Shown here one piece after another: positions 48,901-56,844 of a DNA stretch of 64,000 bases (positions are counted from its first letter, which is position 1; each line of letters begins with the position of its first letter). The notes beneath the pieces were generated by a model that saw only the letters and a list, made by a program, of their open reading frames with translations, ran no database searches and had not been told where the DNA came from. Where the stretch lies: the NCBI GenBank assembly GCA_013407085.1, contig JACCGJ010005462.1:35308-99307 (forward strand), given 5' to 3'. The translations under genes and the position numbers were made by a program. The DNA is from Atriophallophorus winterbourni. Its lineage: Eukaryota; Platyhelminthes; Trematoda; Plagiorchiida; Microphallidae.

Positions 48901-49240
48901 CGCACGGCAAACCCAACTCCATGCAGTCGAGGCTCATCGGAACATACACATTCTCAAAAAATGTGTAATCTCTTTCTGTTAGTTTACCAGTTTCTGGTAA
49001 TCACGTCTCTTGCAGGGCAGTCACGTCGACATTCAGTTTCTTTGGCTCATTGTTAATCACGGCTGACTTTCTTACGCCTAAGATATTCGAGACGCCGTCA
49101 TGAAATCCTGGAAGCATGGACCGGACGTTCCAGGTTCCCAGTTTCAGAACTGACATTTGTTGTTTAGTATTTCGATTCGCTGGTGCGGAAAAATACAGTC
49201 TGCTTGTCGGTTGATTCCTAATCCCCATGCACCCAATGAG
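45987..49240 (-). pseudogene. LINE-A copy 1 (endonuclease to zinc finger), frameshifted
   Basis: An APE-type LINE of the broadly distributed family often mislabelled craniofacial development protein 2-like. Minus-strand order: endonuclease 49,228-48,049 (LKLGTWNVRSMLPGFHDGVS; DVTALQET; SADCDTDHSLVCARLKLP), linker 47,977-47,678, RT 47,556-46,319 (YSESQCGFRKGRSTVDMIFS; RRGVKQGCVLAPTLCCALLL; LLFADDAAFIAH; YGSETCNTHARHERKLNAI; WLGCVYRME), and the C-terminal RPHLRYKDVCKRDMKAFGID with a CQRCGRDC zinc finger at 46,328-46,008. Stops at about 47,980, 47,580 and 46,740, among others, inactivate it. An RTE element interrupts its 3' UTR. The inverted counterpart starts at 62.94 kb. Confidence 0.9.
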
Positions 49241-49320
49241 GATAGCAGACCGTGGCGAGACGGAACCTTATTGACTGAGGGCTGCCCAGCTTTAGGCGGG
49301 CTGTAGCCGTCCAATGAGAC
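49225..49320 (-). promoter_or_regulatory. Shared 90-bp module upstream of LINE-A endonuclease
   Basis: The complement reads GCTGGGCAGCCCTCAGTCAA, a short gap, then CGCCACGGTCTGCTATCCTC, ending just before the Met at 49,228. The same block stands at 62,880-62,950, 10,095-10,180, 5385-5470, 20,150-20,240 and (minus) 25,155-25,255. Because it precedes the endonuclease frame in both long LINE-A copies, a 5' UTR or promoter role is plausible but unproven. Confidence 0.5.
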
Positions 49321-49444
49321 CTGAAAGTTTATCCCACCGTCAAAAGCAGCCCCAGGCGCTGAGCTCTACGCCACGCGGGCCATAGCTTCTAACCGGTATG
49401 TGCTGCTTCCTGAGTTATTTTCCGTAGAAGCGGAATGGAGTGTC

Positions 49445-49816
49445 CTATCCACTGGTGCGTTGTGATGTACGCCAGGGCAGTTCAATATGGAGAACTAGCT
49501 GTTGCCCATGCAGCAAGTGCTTACTCTCTAAGGCACCACTAAAATCCAAGTAAAAGCTAGTCTGATACGTTTGGACAACGATGCCGTCGCAGGAGATGGC
49601 AGGACGAAGTTGAATAAACTTCGAACTGCCTAACGGGAATTCTTCCCCGAATTTTTTCTCGAGGTTGACTCCTGACGCCTTTTCCATGATTAGATGTAGC
49701 CACAAGGCAGTGAAAGTTTCAGATAAGGGTTTTCCTTCCCCTAGGTGGACCGCCATCATGGACTTACGAGCTCCACCTGCCGTACAGGACAAACAGACGA
49801 ATACGAAAGTAAACAA
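49445..49816 (-). CDS. Unrecognised 123-codon ORF, inverted copy 1
   Basis: An open minus-strand frame, MFTFVFVCLSCTAGGARKSM through KFGEEFPLGSSKFIQL to QRTSG stop, differing from the frame at 62,356-62,727 at only one visible residue (Thr for Ser at position 3). A good acceptor (pyrimidine tract ending TACGGCAG) falls just before the GGARKSMMAVHLGEG segment, so it could be a terminal exon rather than a complete ORF. It lies about 200 bp upstream of the 90-bp module and LINE-A endonuclease. It could be a LINE-A ORF1, a captured host exon, or an exon that predates the repeats. I do not recognise the protein. The conservation is striking next to the frameshifted endonuclease. Confidence 0.5.
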   Translation of the reverse strand: MFTFVFVCLSCTAGGARKSMMAVHLGEGKPLSETFTALWLHLIMEKASGVNLEKKFGEEFPLGSSKFIQLRPAISCDGIVVQTYQTSFYLDFSGALESKHLLHGQQLVLHIELPWRTSQRTSG

Positions 49817-49844
49817 TTAACCTTCAAGCTGACATGATGTTATT

Positions 49845-49870
49845 CGTGCAGTATAGATGTACTGCACGAC
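49845..49870 (-). other. Perfect 10-bp hairpin
   Basis: TCGTGCAGTA and TACTGCACGA are perfectly complementary around a 6-nt loop TAGATG, just upstream of the 123-codon ORF. The identical hairpin is kept at 62,303-62,328 in the other arm, with neighbouring bases changed. Possible RNA or DNA structural signal. Confidence 0.6.
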
Positions 49871-50916
49871 TGTAAATTCGTGAAAGTACTAGTAGTAGCG
49901 GCAGTTGGCCATTTTCTTCCTAATGAAAACGAAGAGGTGGAAATCGATGGATCCATGACCAACAATAAAGCCTAAATTGCTTAATCAAGCCCAGGTGCGC
50001 GATGTACAATTGCGCAGTATTTCTATGCTGCATAGGTAACATTTAGATAAAATGATTTACCGAAGGTACTGGGCTGAATGCAGATGCAAGCTAGAGTATA
50101 TTTGCTACTTTCTCATTTTCATTTCTAGGCCTGGGCGGCGCTTGCCTATATTTAGGCTTGTGATTTTATAGATACATAGAATAACGCTCAGCGAAGTGAC
50201 ATGGATTTTCAATTTAGGATAGCAGAGACTTTATGACCAACTGGACTTACTGTAACATCAATCTTTGTATTTCTAAATCTATCACTAAATATGGCGGCAC
50301 TAAAGTTATCACATTACTAAGACCGAATAAAAGAGCAGAGTTCGTCGAAATTATTTGTCATTGGTAAAGAATAGGACAAAGAATATTGTTGCAAATAATC
50401 ACAATCAAAAGCAAAGTACAGCACTATATCGATAGCACAGCATTATGAACACAATCTGAATTCTATATGGCACACCATCCTGGTAATGCAGACTTACCAC
50501 ACACATATACTACATTGTATTGCACACGAATGTTCTTGCCAAATTATTCGTGGGGCCATTGTTGACCTAATACATGCACGGGGTGTTCATTGTTTTGGTG
50601 TACATTCCGATGTAATGCGCACAGTTTCCAGTGTGCCGCGATTTCGGGTCACTCGCCTTCACTAGACTTCGTACAAACGTAACCGGAATTATATTATTGC
50701 TAAACCTAAGCTTCGTCGGCTTCCGGTAGTGACCTGTTCGACGATTTCAGTGCCTTAACTTAGGTAGGAAACTCCACAGGGAAGGACAATCGACGGTGTT
50801 GGATGGTGAACAGTAATGAACCAAACAATTTTGTATTGCATCTTTTTCTTACAGTTTCGTGAAATTAACGACCTTGCGTTCTGAGAGCTTATAAACCTTA
50901 CGAAAATATGTTAATT

Positions 50917-51022
50917 GGTTTTAGTTTGTTGCAGTTATGCAGTAGTCGATAGTGATCAACTAATTGCTCGCTTCTACGTCAACCACTTGTGTTCAGTAGT
51001 TCAAGAACATTATGAAATTTTT
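50917..51022 (+). repeat. Direct repeat flanking a 2.1-kb left-arm insertion, copy 1
   Basis: GCAGTAGTCGATAGTGATCA and CAACCACTTGTGTTCAG occur here and again at 53,158-53,272, but only once in the right arm (about 61,130-61,260, complement). At roughly 110 bp it is too long for a target duplication by any element seen inside. Confidence 0.8.
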
Positions 51023-51119
51023 CAGACATGAGCCAGATTTACGTAACTTCTGATGACGATGAATCTTGCCCGTGGCTCAGTGGGCCGTCTTAAACGAATG
51101 GGATAAGGTCGAGCACTTC

Positions 51120-51340
51120 ATTTGGGTATTTGTATGCTTTTCCTTTGTACACACACATCTCGACTGTTCCATGCTGTTTTCACTCATCAGGCAGGGACAG
51201 TAGGATCAAACTGCCAATTACGGGCCCATACACACGCATATCGGGTTAAACCCATCGTAGTGAACAAAGATCCACATTTGCAAGCATTTCCATCACACAC
51301 CACGAACGGGTCCGTGCTGTTTGCACTCATCATCTAGAAA
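51120..51340 (-). ncRNA. Tandem dimer of hammerhead-like units, 143-nt period
   Basis: On the minus strand ATGATGA (complement of 51,327-51,333) is followed by GTGCAAACAGCAC, a mutated GGAC in place of GAAA, and CGTGGTGTGTGATGG; 143 nt downstream a second unit has TACTGTCCCTGC, an intact CTGATGA (51,184-51,190) and GTGAAAACAGCAT, again with a damaged GAAA box. Helix I and the internal-loop strand match the 41.16-kb ribozyme. Two units in tandem delimit a monomer of about 143 nt, the arrangement of hammerhead retrozymes and of schistosome Sm-alpha satellites. Both cores are mutated, so this is a relic. Confidence 0.6.
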
Positions 51341-51402
51341 AAAGTACATGCCTTGTTACAATGGAACAATTGAAAATAAGTTCATTATGCGATCCAATGT
51401 TG

Positions 51403-51411
51403 GATAGGATT
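51403..51411 (+). repeat. Target-site duplication of the MULE, left
   Basis: GATAGGATT immediately left of the element; GATAAGATT lies at 52,986-52,994. Nine bp with one mismatch, the length typical of Mutator-like elements. Confidence 0.75.
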
Positions 51412-51770
51412 GGTTCCACGACAGTTGCTCCTTGACAATTGCTCCCCGACAATTACTCCGCGACAATAGCTCCTTGACAATAGCTCCTTGGTATATTTGC
51501 TCCTTGCCCAATCTCTCCTTGCCCAATTGCTCCTTGTCCAATTGCTCCTTGCCCTATTGCTCCTTTACCAATTGCTCCATGACTTTTAGATCACGATCAG
51601 ATTGGTTAACATTGCGACGAAAATAATTCATACAAGTGAAGACAAGTATTTTTTTCAAAATACTATAGATCACTGTAACAACAATAACAATAACTAAGCC
51701 ATGTGTTTTTCTGTGTTTTTCACAAAATCCTGGTCTCATGTCTGATAACTGCACACAAAAAATATCACTG

Positions 51771-52818
51771 TTATAAAACATCTTTCAAACTAGTGTCTTG
51801 ATTGTCTTCTCCTTCTTCCTCTGCAACAGAAGCATACAAATTGTAGCAAAAGGCAATGCTCTTCAGTACACTCACGGTGTCCCGACCCTGCTGACCTTCA
51901 ACAACTCTTTTAATTCTTTCTGCCAGTTTGTTGTGTTTCTTCCTTTTTGGTGGTGGGGGCTGACCGCTCAACAGCTGGGTTATTGTGTTTTTGTTTACCA
52001 TCTGTTCTTTTTTGATGCTGTCAATGAATCTGAACACATGAGGGAAGAACGCTCCCACAAGAGTCTGCATTCTGTTGTGCCAGGCCTCGATACTGTTGTT
52101 GGTTCGTGGCATGTCTGACATGGTGCGTTCGTACTGGTTCCACAGTTCGATTGGAAACATGGGGGCACGGCGTTCAGCTCCTTGCCGTCTTGGTGGCCTC
52201 CCGATCCAGGTGTCTTCAAAATAGTCAACAAATGCCTCGCCTCCCTTCTCTGCCATGCATGTGACGAAACCTTGATTTTCTGTCAGAGTTTCAAATGCCC
52301 CAACAACTTGGTCACGGGAAGAAATGCAAGCGCAGGAAGACACCGAATCCAACATGCAAAAAGACCATCCTCTTCAGCATAGGTGGTCGCTAATCCAAGT
52401 TGCTGACACTTCCTCCAGCAGCACTGACCCAGATGAAAGAAGCAGCCTGTCACTACAAGGCCAGGAAACTCCTGTTCAAAAGCACGGATGGCAGCATTTT
52501 CAAAGTCACACATCAAGGTCGTCGGTGCAAGGTTTGGCTGAAGCTCTCTGAGAGCCTGTTTAAAGAAAGAAAGAAAAAAGATAAAAGCATAAAAACGCAT
52601 ATGTGTCAGTAAGGGGCGGAAAATGTCATGAAAATAATGAAAATGATGAAAATAACCCTAACGCTAATCATGCTGAATAAGATAATGGTATTGTGTACCT
52701 GTAGAACCCGATGATATACTGCCGTTGTTTTTCCAGGCAGCAGTGCAAACACCACCGGCATCATGATTTTTATGTGTGTGAACGAAAGCGAAAAGACCAC
52801 TGTTCCGGGCGACTCCAT
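51771..52818 (-). pseudogene. MULE transposase with a spliceosomal intron, frameshifted
   Basis: Exon A (52,818-52,699) encodes MPVVFALLPGKTTAVYHRVL and ends CTACAG|GTACAC. A 143-bp intron (52,698-52,556) ends TTTAAACAG, restoring frame to ALRELQPNLAPTTLMCDFEN, AAIRAFEQEFPGLVVTGCFF, HLGQCCWRKCQQLGL, which is the core MULE transposase domain with the second catalytic Asp in DFE and the conserved CFFHLGQ. A single-base indel near 52,310 shifts the frame between LPALAFLP and RDQVVGAFETLTE; the last frame (to 51,771) has RTNNSIEAWHNRMQ, a C-terminal MULE signature, and a basic tail. The N-terminal part with the first Asp is missing. A non-functional deletion copy. Confidence 0.85.
52556..52698 (-). 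other. Intron in the MULE transposase
   Basis: GTACAC at the 5' end, a pyrimidine-rich stretch TTTTTTCTTTCTTTCTTTAA and CAG at the 3' end; phase 0; length 143 bp. Skipping it joins HRVLQ to ALRELQPN, which is continuous in MULE transposases. Confidence 0.8.
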
Positions 52819-53157
52819 CTCCGTGGAATTGAGTTCAAGTGAACTCAGTTCACTTGTACAAGGAGCAATTGGTCAATGAGCAATTGGCCAATGAGCAAAT
52901 TTCCCAGGAGCAACTGTCCGAGAAGTAATTTGTCAAGGAGCAATTGTCAGAGGAGCAATTGTCAAGGAGCAACTGTCGGTACCCCGATAAGATTATCATT
53001 AACGCCTAAGCATTTCGGTGGTTTTCCCCAAACACCTTCTTATATTTCCCTAGGGCCACTTTCAATCGTGGCATCGGTGCTGCGAGAATTTACTCCAATT
53101 TATTTGCACAAATGTCTTGTTTCAGGGAGTTTGCATTTCAGTCATACGAGGAACTGA

Positions 53158-53272
53158 AATTGGTTTCCGTGTGTTGCAGTTCATGCAGTAGTCGATAGTG
53201 ATCAACTAATTGCTAGCTCATTGATCAACCACTTGTGTTCAGTCGGTCAGGACAATACATTTTAATGAAATT
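53158..53272 (+). repeat. Direct repeat flanking a 2.1-kb left-arm insertion, copy 2
   Basis: Partner of 50,917-51,022. This copy is closer to the right-arm sequence around CAGTCGGTCAGGACAATACA, which continues unbroken into 53.3 kb. Confidence 0.8.
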
Positions 53273-53329
53273 TCTTTAGTTTTGTGTCGGTGCATGTGTC
53301 CTCGCGTTAGGTTTTAGATGTTTCCATCT

Positions 53330-53910
53330 TGATTCCATCAAACATACCGTGAAAGTTATCATTCATCGCACCGTCTAGAATACCGCGGATGATGTTGGTG
53401 CAATAGTCATTTGCGCAACGCCTAGCAAACCGCTCGACCCACTCTTACCTGCACATCTAAAAATACTGGGATATTTTCGTCCGGATATCAAAATTAAATG
53501 CATCGAACCGCTTATCATTTATATATGGAAGTAGATAATACGGGTGGCACTTTTTATTTAATTCGAAGTTTACAGAGGTTGAGTCTTTTTGAGCTGGTTT
53601 GCTGAGGGCGGCTGCGACAGACTTTTGAAATTGCTTAGCAAAACGAATTTGCACGTTCTATTGAAATCAATCCTTTGTATACCAATCAATTTGAATTATA
53701 TCTTGGTGAAGCTTAATTTTTACATACACCGATGCATGGTCTGAGATCAATATTTCGAAGGACGATGTCTTCAAAATAATTTGTTTGTTAAGGTCATGTT
53801 CCCGAGTGGAAGGTGACCAGCAAAAATAAGTTTGACCGACTCCATATATAGTCGTCCGCGTCTCAACACTTCAACATTCTTTAAATTAACAATCTTTACT
53901 CCAAAGGCTG
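53330..53910 (-). pseudogene. LINE-A-related remnant (endonuclease end and linker)
   Basis: Minus strand: SDHASVYVKIKLHQDI (end of endonuclease), QIRFAKQFQKSVAAALSKP, then NFELNKK, and RRCANDYCTN with NFHGMFDGIK in the linker. These align in order with LINE-A copy 1 (SLVCARLKLP, RFAKAFTAEFNK, NFHGMYDEIK) but are much diverged. It is part of inverted duplication 3; its partner is at 60.54-61.13 kb, plus strand. Confidence 0.7.
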
Positions 53911-54030
53911 AATCAAGAAAAATAAATTGATAAACACTTGCTTCTCGCGGCTGCCTCTAGGGACACTTTTTGTTATATGTGACTATGGTAAACATGTTAC
54001 CGTAGGCCTATTCTATGTTAACGCCAAGGT

Positions 54031-54041
54031 AATCATTTTCC
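54031..54041 (+). repeat. Target-site duplication of LINE-A copy 2
   Basis: AATCATTTTCC here and AATCATTTCCC at 55,894-55,904: 11 bp, one mismatch. The right arm of the duplication has the uninterrupted counterpart near 60,215-60,235. Confidence 0.7.
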
Positions 54042-55893
54042 TGTACGGTTTTAGCGCATGTATTTGAAAATGTCGAGCGGTTGCCGACTATTGAATATCT
54101 AGATACTCTCCTACTCTTAATGAGCTCAATAGAGCAATTGACCGCCTAGCAAATGGGAAGGCCCCTGGTGACGACGGAATTACACCTGAGTTCATCAAAT
54201 GCTGTAGATCAGCATTATTACAACCACTTCACCATTTGCTTCTTCAGTGCTGGCAGGAGGAGTGTGTCCCACAAGAGATGCTAGATACAAAGATTATCAC
54301 GCTATTCAAGAATAAAGGAGATAGAGGCGACTGCAACAATAACAGAGATATCTCCCTCCTGAATGTTGTAAGCAAATTGTTTGCTAAAGTCTTACAGATC
54401 CAGCTGCAAGTTTTAGCTGATAGAATTTACTCCGAATCTCAATGTGGCTTCCGCAATGGAAGATCAACCGTTGACATGATCTTCTCCCTGAGACAACTTC
54501 AAGAAAAGTGTCGGGAACAGCGTATGCCATTATACGCTGTTTTTATTGATTTAACGAAAGCATTCGACTAAGTCAGCAGGGAGGTTCTCTTCAAAATGCT
54601 TGATTTGATAGGCTGTCCCCCAAGATTGCTAAAGCTCATTATTTCGTTCCACTCAGGCATGAAGGGCTCAGTCCATTTTAACGGTTTTAGCTCAGAAGCC
54701 TTTGAAATTCGCCGAGGCGTCAAACAAGAGTGTGTTCTTGCTGCCACGCTGTTCGGCATTTTTTGCTCTGATTCTGAAGCACGCTTTCAGGACTAGGACA
54801 GAAGGTATTTACCTACGCACGTGAAGTGATGGCAAGCTTTTCAACCTGAACCGGTTGAGAGTACAAACCAATGCACGAAATGTACTAATCCGTGACCTGC
54901 TGCTTGCCGACGATGCAGCCTTTATTGCTCACACCCAAGAGAACATTCAGTCTCTAATGAACTGTTTTTCGTCGGCAGGCAAAGACTTTGAGCTAACAAT
55001 CAGCATGAGCAAGACCAAAGTCTTTGGTCGAGGGACTGTATCGCCTCCCATCATAACCGTTGGAAACTGTCAGCTTGAATCAGTACATCAGTTCACATAC
55101 CTTGGTTCAACCATTGCGGATAACCTCTCGCTAGACACGGAGATTGATAAGCGGATTGGCAGAGCAGCTGTCATTCTGTCCCGTTTAAACTCTCGTGTTT
55201 GGGGTAACCGCAAGCTGACTGTGATTAAAAAGATGATGGTATACAGCGCTTGCGTACTAAATGCTTTACTGTACGGCAGTGAAACCTGGACCACCCACGC
55301 AAGGCACGAACGGAAGCTTAATGCTTTCCATCTACGAAGCATGCGTCGTATCTTGAACATATCGTGGATGGACAGAGTGACATATTCTGAAGTGCTTTTA
55401 AAAACTGGTCTACAGAGCATGTTCACTCTATTGCGACAGTGCCGCCTGCGCTGGCTGGGCCATGTCTACAGAATGGAAATGGTCGTATTCCGAGAGATCT
55501 ACGCTATGGTGAGTTGCAACTAGGAAGTCGACCATTGGGTAGACCGCACTTGCGGTACAAAGACGTTTGCAAAAGAGATATGAAAGCTCTTGGCATTGAC
55601 CCGGCGAGTTGGGAAGAACTTGCTCTTGACCTCTCACATTGGAGGCACTGTGTAAAGCGTCGTCTGCAAGCTGGGGAGCAGCAGATACAGCTCTTGGCTG
55701 CAGAACGCAGATCACACCGCCGGCGTGCAACTGACGCAATACAACACAGTTGTGACTTTCGTTGCCAGCGCTGCTGGAGAGATTGTTTCTCCAGAATCAG
55801 ACTGTTTAGTCATTCCAAAAGCTACAAAACTTGAACATTCACGCGATTGTGATGTACATCCATGGTCGACATCGACCGAAGGAGGCCAACAAC
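54042..55893 (+). mobile_element. LINE-A copy 2, 5'-truncated
   Basis: A plus-strand, 1.85-kb insertion beginning in the linker. RT frames: 54,236-54,571 (MLDTKIITLFKNKGDRGDCN, SESQCGFRNGRSTVDMIFS, YAVFIDLTKAFD, then a stop), 54,596-54,796 (FEIRRGVKQECVLAATLFG) and 54,855-55,523 (LLLADDAAFIAHTQENIQSL, QFTYLGSTIADNLSLDTEI, YGSETWTTHARHERKLNAF, RWLGHVYRMEMVVF). The catalytic box reads LADD for FADD. The C-terminal frame 55,439-55,834 has RPHLRYKDVCKRDMKALGI and CQRCWRDCFSRI; the last zinc ligand seems lost (HSKSYKT). A frameshift near 54,795 and stops disrupt it. It has an 11-bp target duplication and a matching empty site in the right arm. Confidence 0.9.
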
Positions 55894-56229
55894 AATCATT
55901 TCCCTGTGATTCTTTAGGCGTTAACAATGACACTTGTTAAAGCGTCTTATGCTTCCTCTTCAATTGATATTAACCGTTGGCTATCTTCACAATGAAACTG
56001 TTTTCGTTCCCCTTTCGTTGCTCAACTAGTGTTCTATCTTATGAAAATCAGAAGACGTTATGGACCAGAAAAACTGTCTTCAGTGATCGGTGGTGCAATA
56101 TATAAGAGCTTTGAGAGAATTTTGTTAGACTGAAGTTTTTACCATCTTATCTACTTTGTGTGGCAAACAGTCTAAACGTGGAATGAGTAAATGGGAATGA
56201 ATCGGCTTCTCTTTCGAAGCAAATCCGAT

Positions 56230-56660
56230 CGATTGAACATTGATCGATGCTGGTAGCAGATTTGGCTGCGCTGTATCACTGGTCTCAAAAATCAGGTGCA
56301 TTTAAACGTTAGTAAATGTAAAATGTTACAACTTGACCGGCAATATGAGTATACATATAATCTTGGTCTTGAAAACCTGACGTAGACCACCGCTGGGTTA
56401 CTAATAACCTGAAACCGAAATGTCATTGCCAGAAAGTCTTTAGCAGGGCAAGCGGTATCTTAGATACGCGGTTCACTCCTAAAACGCCACCTCCTATTAT
56501 AAATACTCATATACATCAAACGATTTAATACATTGTCCCTGTTTGAGCACCGTGGCTGCGTAAAGTCGTCGAAACGCTGGGTAAAATATACCACCGAGCG
56601 ACAAAGCTAGTTGATGGGATGCAGCACATCGCATACCAAGAGCGAATGGCCATGCTGCTA
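56230..56660 (+). pseudogene. CR1-like RT C-terminal fragment
   Basis: Plus strand: DLAALYHWSQK, LNVSKCKMLQLDRQYEYTYN, KVFSRASGILDT, VWAPWLRKVVE-like and IYHRATKLVDGMQHIAYQER in broken frames. It is cut at 56,660 by the microsatellite tail of the minus-strand RT element, so that element probably inserted into it. Confidence 0.65.
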
Positions 56661-56686
56661 TTGTTATTATTATTATTATTATTATC
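56660..56686 (-). repeat. Trinucleotide tail of the minus-strand LINE
   Basis: TTATTATTATTATTATTATT (complement AATAAT...) directly after the 3' UTR of the RT frame, as in the microsatellite tails of RTE elements. Confidence 0.7.
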
Positions 56687-56844
56687 ACACAAGTCTTTAC
56701 TGACGATGTGCCAACAAGTATACCATGAAGAAGGTACATGATGGAAGAAAAAAGAAAAAAGAGGGGGGATTTTTTTGTCTGTCTGTTTACACATGCCGTT
56801 TTTGATCTTTTTTTGTCTTTTTTGGAAAAAGGGAGGGGGAAGGG

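Larger units (their letters stand above)
51412..52985 (-). mobile_element. Mutator-like (MULE) DNA transposon, 1.57 kb
   Basis: The ends are GGTTCCACGACAGTTG and, inverted, GGGGTACCGACAGTTG, bounded by a 9-bp target duplication. Both ends consist of tandem 14-16-bp motifs around TTGCTCCTTGACAA: about ten at the left (51,424-51,590) and about eight in opposite orientation at the right (52,858-52,980). The transposase is on the minus strand between them. The element is short for an autonomous MULE and its transposase is N-terminally truncated and frameshifted, so it is probably a deletion derivative. Its absence from the right arm of the inverted duplication dates it as later than, or lost since, that event. 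Confidence 0.85.
48178..56165 (+). repeat. Large inverted duplication 3, left arm
   Basis: Matches the reverse complement of 59,960-64,000 in pieces: 48.18-51.02 kb with 61.17-64.0; 53.16-54.03 with 60.24-61.21; and 55.92-56.165 with 59.96-60.22. Two extra blocks (51.02-53.16 with the MULE and hammerhead dimer; 54.04-55.89 with LINE-A copy 2) are left-arm specific. The arms probably extend beyond the window on the right. Confidence 0.85.

Noticed and set aside
51424..51590. Regularly spaced short repeats suggesting a CRISPR-like array
   Set aside because: Units are contiguous without unique spacers, and the same motif appears inverted at 52.86-52.98 kb, so they are MULE terminal arrays.
52645..52665. 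TAACCCTAAC resembling telomere repeat
   Set aside because: A single short occurrence inside the MULE intron, with no array.
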